DNA from: Ruminococcus sp.
GTDB taxonomy: Bacteria; Bacillota_A; Clostridia; Oscillospirales; Acutalibacteraceae
Assembly: GCA_017481395.1 (NCBI GenBank)
Contig: JAFUPE010000076.1
Coordinates: 1-23,140, forward strand
Reading direction: 5' to 3'
Length of the DNA: 23,140 bases
Shown here one piece after another: positions 6,784 through 13,616 of this stretch. The first letter of the stretch is position 1. Each line of letters opens with the position of its first letter. Made by a program: the position numbers and the translations under genes. Below the pieces are notes generated by a model. That model saw nothing but the letters and a program-made list of their open reading frames with translations. It ran no database searches and was not told the DNA's origin.

Positions 6784-7482
6784 ATGGCAAAAAGAATTAT
6801 TACTTTAGCACTTGCAATTGTTTGCCTCGCAAGCTTTGCAATCGTAGGCGTAAGCGCAGCTGAAGCTAAGGTTGGCGACATCGTTACTTACACAGCTACA
6901 CTTACAACTCCCAAGAACATCGAGAACATCCAGGCTACAACAACTTACTCTGCTGACACACTTAAGCTCGTTGACGCTGCAGTTACTGAGAGATTCCCCA
7001 GCATGACAGGCGTTGTTGCTAACGCAGCTGACGGTGCTATCTACTTCAATGCTTCTGAGATTTCTACAGGCTTTGATTTCGTAGGCGGTAAGACACTTGT
7101 TACTCTTCAGTTCGAAGTTATCGCTGAGGGTGAGCTCACAGTTACAACAGCTATCGAAGAGATGGTTGAGTTCTTTGGTCCTGACTACGTAACAGGCGGC
7201 GAGATCGTTGCTGAGGGCGTTGCTCTCACAGAAGAGCTCGTTATCCCCGAGGAGACAACAACAGTTGTTGCTCCCACTGAGACAAGTGCAGCTCCCACAG
7301 AGAAGGCTACAGATGCTCCTACTCAGGCTCCTGAGACAGACGTAACTGGCTTTACAGGTGCAGACGGCGAGGATTCTGATGTTCCTCCCACAGGCTCTAA
7401 CGTTGCTATCTTCGCAGCAATCGCAGTAGTAGCTATGGCTGCTGCAGCAGTAGTTGTTCTTCGCAAGAAGGTTAACGGCTAA
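6784..7482 (+). CDS. P6: minimal wall-anchored cohesin-like protein
   Basis: 232 aa from ATG 6784, 9 bases after AGGAGG; the in-frame ATG at 6730 overlaps the promoter and is rejected. Signal peptide 1-26 resembles that of P4 and P7 (LALAIVCLAS..IVGVSAA), not that of P1/P3. Mature protein starts directly with the cohesin-like domain (27-155: AKVGDIVTYTATLTTPKNIENIQA, GAIYFNASEISTGFDF, EEMVEFFGPDYVTGGEIVAEGV), which is close to identical with P3. A Thr/Pro linker (157-195) leads to VPPTG (200-204), helix and RKKVNG. There is no carbohydrate-binding-like module, so the cohesin-like domain is displayed alone. Strong codon bias. Partner of the domain is unknown. Confidence 0.8.
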   Translation: MAKRIITLALAIVCLASFAIVGVSAAEAKVGDIVTYTATLTTPKNIENIQATTTYSADTLKLVDAAVTERFPSMTGVVANAADGAIYFNASEISTGFDFVGGKTLVTLQFEVIAEGELTVTTAIEEMVEFFGPDYVTGGEIVAEGVALTEELVIPEETTTVVAPTETSAAPTEKATDAPTQAPETDVTGFTGADGEDSDVPPTGSNVAIFAAIAVVAMAAAAVVVLRKKVNG

Positions 7483-7498
7483 TTTTAACTAAGCTTTT

Positions 7499-7533
7499 AA
7501 ATCCTTCCGAGAAATCGGAAGGATTTTTCTTTT
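7499..7533 (+). terminator. Rho-independent terminator of P6
   Basis: Perfect 12-pair stem AAATCCTTCCGA / TCGGAAGGATTT (7499-7510 with 7515-7526), GAAA tetraloop, then TTCTTTTG. Confidence 0.93.
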
Positions 7534-7602
7534 GTCGAAAAAATATACCAATAGTATCTATAAGTAAGAAAAAATTTTCAAAATATTTGGTAACAAAACC
7601 TA

Positions 7603-7659
7603 CAAAACTATTGCAGTTTTGAAATATATAGTGTATAATCATTGTGACGATATATCGTC
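7603..7659 (+). promoter_or_regulatory. P7 promoter with -35 palindrome and 5' hairpin
   Basis: TTGCAG (7611-7616), 17 bases, TATAAT (7634-7639). An inverted repeat CAAAACT-ATTGC-AGTTTTG (7603-7621) covers the -35. The predicted start near 7646 coincides with a perfect 14-base palindrome GACGATATATCGTC (7646-7659), so the transcript could begin with a hairpin. Ribosome site AGGAGG is at 7684-7689. Confidence 0.65.
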
Positions 7660-7697
7660 TCAGACTGAACATTTATATTTTTTAGGAGGAGATAGCA

Positions 7698-8543
7698 ATG
7701 TTCAAAAAGATTCTTTTCTTAGCTCTTGCTCTCGTTTGCATTGCTAGCATGGCTGTAATCGGCGTAAACGCTGCCGAGGACACAACAATTTATTTCGAAG
7801 TTCCCTCTAACTGGAACAACTATAGCACTGTTTATTGCCACATCTGGGTATATGGTGGCGATTCTCTCGCTGCATGGCAGTCCAAGAAGGAAAAGTGCAC
7901 AGAGGTTGAGGCTGGTCTCTATTCTTATGATGTATCCAAAGTTGGCGGTCTTGCAGACGGTCAGTACTATGGCGTTATCTTCAGCATTGACATCGGTCTT
8001 CAGACTTATGACACACTTATGACATCTGCTTGCTACGGCGACACACTTTATGCTGACGGCACAGAGTATGAGAACCCCGCAGATAGCTCTAAGAAGGCAG
8101 TAGCTGCATTCTGGAAGAACAAGGATAAGTCCGCTTTCGGTCCTGTAATGCAGGTTACATCTATCGGTAACCTCATCGGTACATGTATTGCTCCCGGTGA
8201 GACAGCTGAGGGTCTCTTCAACAAGTTCATCACAGGTGAAAACCTTGAGAACGCAAGAACTTACTCCGGTAAGAACGACCAGGCTATCATTGACGACATT
8301 TCTACAGCTCTCGGTCTTTCTCAGGACACAACTGAGAAGCTCATCAAGGAGTCCGGCGTAGAAGGTATTGCTTGGGAAAAGGCACAGTCCGTTGCTCCCA
8401 CAGTAGATGCTCCTGTTGTTAAGCCCAGCGCTGGTGGTGCTGTTTCTTCCGGTCAGGAAACAACTGTAGTAGTTGTAGCACTTGCTGTTATGATTGCTGC
8501 TGCAGGCGTAGTTTTCTTTGCTCGCAAGAAGGTAACTGAGTAA
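7698..8543 (+). CDS. P7: membrane-anchored protein with P4/P7-type module
   Basis: 281 aa; ATG follows AGGAGG by 8 bases. Signal peptide 1-26. Residues 30-164 are the beta-type module (IYFEVPSNWNNYSTVYCHIW, GGDSLAAWQSKK, LYSYDVSKVGG, YYGVIFSIDIGLQTYD, FGPVMQVTSIGNLIGTC). Residues 165-223 are the helical part (NLENARTYSGK, IIDDISTALGLSQDTTEKLIKES). A spacer, a membrane helix (256-274) and ARKKVTE end the protein; no sortase motif. It is clearly paralogous to P4, and to the N-terminal half of P5. All 11 asparagines use AAC, against 9 AAT and 3 AAC in P4, so P7 looks much more highly expressed. I infer a surface glycan-binding or solute-capture role; the ligand is unknown. Confidence 0.73.
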   Translation: MFKKILFLALALVCIASMAVIGVNAAEDTTIYFEVPSNWNNYSTVYCHIWVYGGDSLAAWQSKKEKCTEVEAGLYSYDVSKVGGLADGQYYGVIFSIDIGLQTYDTLMTSACYGDTLYADGTEYENPADSSKKAVAAFWKNKDKSAFGPVMQVTSIGNLIGTCIAPGETAEGLFNKFITGENLENARTYSGKNDQAIIDDISTALGLSQDTTEKLIKESGVEGIAWEKAQSVAPTVDAPVVKPSAGGAVSSGQETTVVVVALAVMIAAAGVVFFARKKVTE

Positions 8544-8605
8544 TTTACAATTTTACTTTACTTTCAGTCTGATTGACAGATAACATATAATTGTCGAAAC
8601 AAACT

Positions 8606-8638
8606 AACCCCCGAAGAATTCCTTCGGGGGTTTTGTTA
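8606..8638. terminator. Terminator between P7 and the convergent GNAT gene
   Basis: Perfect 11-pair stem AACCCCCGAAG / CTTCGGGGGTT (8606-8616 with 8622-8632), loop AATTC. It is followed by TTTTGTT on the + strand, good for P7. On the - strand the tail is less T-rich, so bidirectional use is possible but weaker. Confidence 0.85.
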
Positions 8639-9061
8639 TATTAAGCATTTTCTCATCATAATATGTTCGACGCCTTCTTCAAGGTCAATGTCGCCATAGG
8701 TATTATAGCCGATGCTCTCATAAAAACCTTTTGCTTGAAGCTGTGCATGAATTATCGCCGACTTGCCGCCTTTGGCAATAATTTCCTTTTCGGCGGCTGT
8801 TACAATTTCGGCACCAAAGCCTTTGCCGCGGTGTTCTTTTCTTACTGCGATACGGCTTATAAGGTATTCTTCTCTTCTTTTATCGAAGAAATATCGTGCA
8901 GTAGCCGCGGATTCTCCGTTTGAAAAGCCTACAAGGTGAGTAGCAGTTTTTTCGAATTCGTCAAGCTCAAGCTCTTTTGAAAAGCCTTGCTCCTTGACAA
9001 AAACCTGCATTCGGATATCAACGGCATAGGTGGGCAATTTGTCGTATACTTCTATTTTCAT
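8636..9061 (-). CDS. GNAT family N-acetyltransferase
   Basis: 141 aa from ATG at 9061, with GAGGT six bases upstream; the longer frame to 9127 runs into the preceding gene and is rejected. It has the usual GNAT layout: an N-terminal IRMQVFVKEQGFSKELELDEFEKTATHLVG segment, beta strand, then the acetyl-CoA binding motif A (SRIAVRKEHRGKGFGAEIV, with the RGKGFG loop) and a C-terminal AKGFYESIGY motif B. It starts 7 bases after the uracil-DNA glycosylase stop and is probably co-transcribed. The acceptor substrate cannot be told from sequence. Confidence 0.85.
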   Translation of the reverse strand: MKIEVYDKLPTYAVDIRMQVFVKEQGFSKELELDEFEKTATHLVGFSNGESAATARYFFDKRREEYLISRIAVRKEHRGKGFGAEIVTAAEKEIIAKGGKSAIIHAQLQAKGFYESIGYNTYGDIDLEEGVEHIMMRKCLI

Positions 9062-9068
9062 ATTAACC

Positions 9069-9641
9069 TCAATACGTGTGCTGACATATTTCGTTAATCT
9101 TAGCTTGTAAGGTAAGGAAATCCTCAAACGCTTCGGGCTTTTTTCTGGGGTCTCTGAGAAGTGCGGCAGGATGGAGCATTGCCATCATAAGCGTGCCGTT
9201 TTTCTCAAACCATTGTCCATGCTCTTTGGTGATTTTTATGTCAGCCTTAATAAGCTTTGCCGCAGAAATTCTGCCTAAGCAAACTATGATTTTCGGTCTC
9301 ATAAGCTTAACCTGATTTCTGAGCCAATCAATGCAAAGCTCGGTTTCTTCGGGTTTGGGGTCGCGGTTTTTAGGCGGACGGCACTTAACCATATTGGCGA
9401 TGTATATGTTTTTGTCGCGGCTTAAGTCAACAGCCTCAAGCATTTTGTCCAGAAGCTTGCCTGCTCTGCCTACAAAGGGTTCGCCCTGCAAATCTTCATT
9501 TTCGCCGGGGCCTTCGCCAATAAACATAACCTCGGCATCCTTAACGCCAACGCCGAAAACAACTGATGTTCTGTCCTCGCAAAGTCCGCATTTTGTGCAT
9601 TTTTCGCAGGCATTTTTAAGCTCATCCCAAGTATTATACAT
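9069..9641 (-). CDS. Uracil-DNA glycosylase, family 4 (Fe-S type)
   Basis: 190 aa; ATG preceded by AGGAGGG. Removes uracil from DNA as the first step of base excision repair. The motifs are those of family 4: CxxCxLC near residues 15-21, FIGEGPGENEDLQGEPFVGRAG (motif 1), NMVKCRPPKNRDPKPEE with the following ELC cysteine, and MLHPAALL (motif 2). The cysteine pattern fits a 4Fe-4S cluster. Length is typical for the family. It is followed at once by the GNAT gene. Confidence 0.92.
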   Translation of the reverse strand: MYNTWDELKNACEKCTKCGLCEDRTSVVFGVGVKDAEVMFIGEGPGENEDLQGEPFVGRAGKLLDKMLEAVDLSRDKNIYIANMVKCRPPKNRDPKPEETELCIDWLRNQVKLMRPKIIVCLGRISAAKLIKADIKITKEHGQWFEKNGTLMMAMLHPAALLRDPRKKPEAFEDFLTLQAKINEICQHTY

Positions 9642-9669
9642 TAAATCCCTCCTAATTTAGATAAAAGAG

Positions 9670-9698
9670 TTGAAATTTGTCTTTAATAGGTGTAAAAT
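9670..9698 (+). promoter_or_regulatory. Putative pduL promoter
   Basis: TTGAAA (9670-9675), 17 bases, TAAAAT (9693-9698), in the gap between divergent genes. Predicted start near 9705. Confidence 0.55.
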
Positions 9699-9737
9699 GG
9701 CTATTGTAAAAAATATTTGGAAATGGTGGTAATACTT

Positions 9738-10307
9738 ATGAAAATTATGGTAGAAACTTCTGCAAGACATATCCATGTATGTCAGTCTACTCTCGAAACA
9801 CTTTTCGGTAAGGATGCTCAGCTTACCAATAAAAAGGACCTTTCTCAGCCCGGTCAGTTTGCTTGTGCCGAAAAGGTTAAGGTTGTTGGTCCCAAGGGTG
9901 ACCTTACAATGTCTATTCTCGGTCCTGTAAGACCTTGTGACCAGGTAGAGGTTGCTCTTACCGACGCAAGAAAGCTTGGTATTGTTGCTCCTGTTCGTGA
10001 GTCAGGCGACGTTGCAGGTACTCCCGGCTGTAAGCTTGTTGGACCTATGGGTGAGGTTGATATTACAGAGGGCGTTATCGCTGCAAAGCGTCACATTCAT
10101 CTTACACCCGAAGCTGCTGCTGAGTTCGGTGTAGAGGACAAACAGATTGTATCTGTTAAGGTTGGCGAGGGTACAGGCAGAGAGCTTACTTTTGGTGATG
10201 TTGTTTGCCGCGTAAGCGACAAGTTCTTCCCTGCTATGCACATTGATACTGACGAGTCCAACGCCGCAGGTTTAACCGGTACAGTAGACGGTGAAATTAT
10301 TCTTTAA
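9738..10307 (+). CDS. pduL: PduL-type phosphate acyltransferase
   Basis: 189 aa from ATG 9738, preceded by GGTGGT; upstream in-frame TTG, ATG and GTG codons are poorly placed. PduL enzymes interconvert acyl-CoA and acyl phosphate. The two zinc-site segments are visible: SARHIHV at the N-terminus and AAKRHIHLTPE at mid-protein, plus the internal duplication typical of the family. It starts directly at the catalytic core, without the N-terminal extension that targets PduL to microcompartments, and no shell-protein gene is near. I therefore infer a cytosolic phosphotransacetylase serving acetate formation. It is a single-gene unit with its own terminator. Confidence 0.9.
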   Translation: MKIMVETSARHIHVCQSTLETLFGKDAQLTNKKDLSQPGQFACAEKVKVVGPKGDLTMSILGPVRPCDQVEVALTDARKLGIVAPVRESGDVAGTPGCKLVGPMGEVDITEGVIAAKRHIHLTPEAAAEFGVEDKQIVSVKVGEGTGRELTFGDVVCRVSDKFFPAMHIDTDESNAAGLTGTVDGEIIL

Positions 10308-10348
10308 TTACAAAGGATGATTCCGTCTACGGAAAACTCAAATATTTG

Positions 10349-10377
10349 AAGCCTCGCTTAACGGCGGGGCTTTTTTG
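10349..10377 (+). terminator. pduL terminator
   Basis: Stem AAGCCTCGC / GCGGGGCTT (10349-10357 with 10364-10372, one wobble), loop TTAACG, then TTTTG. Confidence 0.88.
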
Positions 10378-10400
10378 TCTTTGCAAGAAAATTTAGAGTA

Positions 10401-10451
10401 CTGTAGGGGAGGAGTCAGTGAAGTTGACAAAGGGAGATACCTCCCCTACAG
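10401..10451. repeat. Intergenic inverted repeat
   Basis: Perfect 12-base arms CTGTAGGGGAGG (10401-10412) and CCTCCCCTACAG (10440-10451) enclose a 27-base spacer. Inside are a GTCA/TGAC pair and an alternative GGGAG (10432-10436) / CTCCC (10441-10445) hairpin. There is no T-run, so it is not a standard terminator. It lies between convergent genes. Sequences of this kind look like dispersed intergenic repeats of clostridial genomes, which I cannot check here. Confidence 0.6.
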
Positions 10452-10476
10452 ATAAAAGTTATTTTACATTAAAGAG

Positions 10477-12465
10477 TTATTTATTTAATGTTTTAATCTC
10501 GACTTTGCTTAAATCAGAACTCATACCATCATCGGTGTAAAGCTCATACTTTGCACCCTCATAGCCTATAAGCTCAAGGGTATCAAAGTTCATAGCATCG
10601 GTAGAAAGTGCAGATTTTGCAAGAGGAATGCATTTGTCCTTGCGGATAAAGAACACAACCTCATGAAGAGGAATTTCTACAAAGTGGTGGCCTTTTGCTA
10701 TTTCGGTAAACTCAAGCTCGCCGCCTTTTTTTAGGCGAACCGAGGTCATATCATCGGGCAGGTAAACATATCTGCCAATAGCGTTTTGAGTATACACAGG
10801 GGCAATCATAAGCTCATCGCCTACAAAAAGCTGGTCCTCACAGTTTCTGGCAAATTCGTCGTCCTTGTATTCAAAGCCCAAAGGCTTGAAGAACATTTCG
10901 TCATTTTCGGCACACTTTAAAAATTCGCTGTAAAGGTAGGGCAGAAGTCGGTATCTAAGCTCAATAATATTTTTGAAATCCTCGGTGTTTTCGAACTGAT
11001 AGCACTCCTGGTCCCTTGTGCAAAGGGCGGCGTGATTTCTCATAAGAGGAGTGAAAATTCCAAGTCCTAACCAACGTAAAACAAGGTCGCGGCTTGCGTC
11101 ACAGCCAAAGCCGCCCAAGTCGGCACCTACATAAAGGAAACCGCACATATTAAGTGCAGGAAGCTGTTTAAGCTCTAAAAGAATATGAGACCACCACGAG
11201 AAGTTGTCACCCGTCCAAATGCCTGCCGAGCGATGCATGCCGATATATGACGCACGCGAGAACAGCAGGGTTCTCTCATCGGGCCTTATTACATCCAGAG
11301 CTTTTGCGGTGCATTCGGTCATTTTATAGCCGTACATATTGTGAATGTCATTGTGCTTTATGAGTTTGCCGTTTACGTTGTGGTAAATTGAGTTGTAGTC
11401 CTCCTGAGAATTCTGAAGGGAGTTTACAATATCCTTGATTTTGTTGTAATTGTCAACGGATTTGTCACCGCTTGTAATTTCGGCAAGCTTTTCGTAAAAA
11501 CGTTCTATGCCTTTTTCGGAGTAGAAAATAGCAGGCTCGTTCATATCGTTCCAGAAGCCTTCAATGCCTAAATCGGTCAATGCCTTGTACTTAAGTCCGA
11601 ACCATAGTCCCGCTTCCTCGTTAAGAAAATCAGGGAAGTGAGTAAGCCCCGGCCATACACCTGCCGAAAAAGGTTTGCCGTCCTTGTCTACACAGAAGTA
11701 GCCTTTTTCTAAGCCCTCTTCGTAAACGTCGTAGCCTTCCTCGATTTTAACGCCTGCATCAATGATGGGTACAAGTCGGATGCCTTCCTCTTTCATTTCG
11801 GCAATAAGCTCTGATAAATCGCCGAAGCGTTCCTTGTTTACGGTAAAGTCCTTGTAGCTTTCCATATAGTCGATGTCAAGAAAGATTGCATCAAGAGGAA
11901 TACCCTTTTTGCGGTAATTTCTGGCAACTTCTCTTACGGCGTCAGAGGTATAATAGCTCCAGCGGCTTTGCATATAGCCCATTGCCCAACGGGGAGGTAC
12001 ATAGCTTTTGCCTATGATTTTTCTAAACTGCTTGACAATTTCAAGGGGGGAATTACCCTCTATAACGTAAAGGTCAATATCTGCTTTATCGCAGAAAACC
12101 TTAAGTGTGTCTGTTTTTGTAAATCCGATGTCAAAGGAAAGCTTTGTAGGATAATCAAAGAAAGCACCAAAGGTCTTTTCGCCCTCGATTAAAATAAAGT
12201 TATGGGCACCGTAAAGGGACTTTGTGGTCTCCATATGGCAGAAGTCGTCACTGCAGTAGGAGTTATAAACATATCCTCTTTTGTTAATGCCTCGGGTAGC
12301 CTCGCCTAAGCCGTAAACGATGTCTTTGTCGCCTAATTTGCAGGCAAAAGAAATACCCTCGTCAACGTTAACTTCAAAGTAGGGCACAGGTGTAGACTCT
12401 GCCTTGATATCCTCAATAACTGCACCTGTATTAAAAGGGGTGCCAAAGGTGTATTTTTTTACCAT
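10477..12465 (-). CDS. GH31 alpha-glucosidase
   Basis: 662 aa, no signal peptide, so cytoplasmic. GH31 retaining enzymes release alpha-linked glucose (or xylose) from oligosaccharide ends. The nucleophile is D307 in GFWNDMNEP and the acid/base is D420 in GIWTGDNFSWWSH; IFLDIDYMESYKDFTVN (194-210) forms the substrate pocket. The N-terminal beta domain carries GLGEATRGINKRG. A segment of about 60 residues after DMNEPAIF (roughly 312-375) is inserted relative to the minimal barrel. The start has only a weak ribosome site. With the starch-binding-like surface array nearby, alpha-glucosidase acting on imported malto-oligosaccharides is likeliest; alpha-xylosidase activity cannot be excluded. Confidence 0.92.
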   Translation of the reverse strand: MVKKYTFGTPFNTGAVIEDIKAESTPVPYFEVNVDEGISFACKLGDKDIVYGLGEATRGINKRGYVYNSYCSDDFCHMETTKSLYGAHNFILIEGEKTFGAFFDYPTKLSFDIGFTKTDTLKVFCDKADIDLYVIEGNSPLEIVKQFRKIIGKSYVPPRWAMGYMQSRWSYYTSDAVREVARNYRKKGIPLDAIFLDIDYMESYKDFTVNKERFGDLSELIAEMKEEGIRLVPIIDAGVKIEEGYDVYEEGLEKGYFCVDKDGKPFSAGVWPGLTHFPDFLNEEAGLWFGLKYKALTDLGIEGFWNDMNEPAIFYSEKGIERFYEKLAEITSGDKSVDNYNKIKDIVNSLQNSQEDYNSIYHNVNGKLIKHNDIHNMYGYKMTECTAKALDVIRPDERTLLFSRASYIGMHRSAGIWTGDNFSWWSHILLELKQLPALNMCGFLYVGADLGGFGCDASRDLVLRWLGLGIFTPLMRNHAALCTRDQECYQFENTEDFKNIIELRYRLLPYLYSEFLKCAENDEMFFKPLGFEYKDDEFARNCEDQLFVGDELMIAPVYTQNAIGRYVYLPDDMTSVRLKKGGELEFTEIAKGHHFVEIPLHEVVFFIRKDKCIPLAKSALSTDAMNFDTLELIGYEGAKYELYTDDGMSSDLSKVEIKTLNK

Positions 12466-12483
12466 ATTGTTATCACTGCCTTA

Positions 12484-12512
12484 TTGAAAAAAATATAAAT
12501 ATAGTATATAAT
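12484..12512 (+). promoter_or_regulatory. Promoter of degV-family gene
   Basis: TTGAAA (12484-12489), 17 bases, TATAAT (12507-12512), in the short gap between divergent genes. Predicted start near 12519. Confidence 0.7.
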
Positions 12513-12579
12513 TATTTTAGCATATTTATTTTAACACTACAACCCAAATCTTTGTTTTTTAGGAAAGGAAGCTTTTACT

Positions 12580-13440
12580 ATGAGCAACAAGGTTATTGTT
12601 TTTTCCGACAGCACTATTGACCTTACACCTGAGCTTTACGAAAGATACGGCATCAAGACAATTCCTATGCATATCAATCTTGGCGGCAAAACCTATGAGG
12701 ATGGTGTAAACCTTACCACCACTCAGCTTTTTGACCATTACTACGAGACTAAGGAGCTGCCTAAAACTGCCGCAATCAATAGCGAAGAGCTCATCGATGC
12801 TTTTAAGCCTTATATTGATGATGGCTACGAGATTGTATACGTAAGCTTAGGCTCGGCTCTTTCCGTAAGCTACAGAAGCTCTGTACTTGCCGCCGAGGAG
12901 CTTGACGGTAAGCTTCATACTATTGATTCCTGCTCACTAAGCACAGGTGCAGGTCTCTTAACAATTGAAGCCGCAATAAGAGCTCAACAGGGTATGCCTG
13001 CGGCTCAGATTGCCGAAGAAGTAAGAGCTTTGAATCAGAAAAACCACGCAAGCTTTGTTTTAGATACTCTTGAGTTTATGAAGGCAGGCGGCAGATGCTC
13101 GGCTGTAGCCGCTTTTGGCGCAAACCTTTTAGGACTTAAGCCTTGTATCGGTGTTGACAATTCAAAGAACGGTGCTATGGGTGTTACCAAAAAGTACCGC
13201 GGCAAGCTTACTAAGGTTATTACCGAATATATTGACGACACATTAGCGGCTTACGACAATATCAAAACCGACAGAGCGTTCGTTACATACTCATCCGACA
13301 AAGACGGTATTGTTGATTTAGCTGTTGAGTACGTTAAGAGCAAGGGTATTTTTAAAGAGGTATTTGTTACTACCGCAAGCTGTACTATTTCAAGCCATTG
13401 TGGTCCCGGCACACTTGGCGTATTATTTATGACCGAATAA
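12580..13440 (+). CDS. DegV family fatty-acid-binding protein
   Basis: 286 aa; ATG follows AGGAAAGGAAG. DegV/FakB proteins bind a fatty acid and present it to the FakA kinase for phosphorylation. Motifs: VIVFSDSTIDL at the N-terminus, SLGSALSVSYRSS (fatty-acid carboxylate loop), LDTLEFMKAGGRCS (the TLxxLxxGGR motif), and the C-terminal SSHCGPGTLGVLF. Length is normal. No fakA-like gene is near, and it appears to be a single-gene unit. The lipid role is inferred from the family. Confidence 0.92.
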   Translation: MSNKVIVFSDSTIDLTPELYERYGIKTIPMHINLGGKTYEDGVNLTTTQLFDHYYETKELPKTAAINSEELIDAFKPYIDDGYEIVYVSLGSALSVSYRSSVLAAEELDGKLHTIDSCSLSTGAGLLTIEAAIRAQQGMPAAQIAEEVRALNQKNHASFVLDTLEFMKAGGRCSAVAAFGANLLGLKPCIGVDNSKNGAMGVTKKYRGKLTKVITEYIDDTLAAYDNIKTDRAFVTYSSDKDGIVDLAVEYVKSKGIFKEVFVTTASCTISSHCGPGTLGVLFMTE

Positions 13441-13446
13441 ATCTTG

Positions 13447-13479
13447 TGCACTCCTTATAAATTAAGGAGTGCATTTTTA
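13447..13479 (+). terminator. Terminator of degV-family gene
   Basis: Perfect 11-pair stem TGCACTCCTTA / TAAGGAGTGCA (13447-13457 with 13463-13473), loop TAAAT, then TTTTTA. Confidence 0.92.
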
Positions 13480-13572
13480 TGCGGTTTATCAATTGAATTT
13501 TTAAAAATTTGCAAACTTTACCAAAAGCGTGTCGTTTTTTACCAGATTGTAGATTTGTGTGTTTAAATTTGA

Positions 13573-13578
13573 TATAAT
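13573..13578 (+). promoter_or_regulatory. Likely -10 box of TetR-type gene
   Basis: TATAAT at 13573-13578, about 40 bases before the ATG. No good -35 at 16-18 bases; TTGTAG at 13547-13552 gives a spacer of 20. This may be an activator-dependent or weak promoter. No clear operator palindrome was seen. Confidence 0.4.
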
Positions 13579-13616
13579 ATAAGTGCAAATATACTTTTTA
13601 TATTCGGGGTGACAAA

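Noticed and set aside
13515..13545. Imperfect AAAAGCG..CGTTTT symmetry as a TetR operator
   Set aside because: The arms do not match as an inverted repeat, and no second copy is seen.
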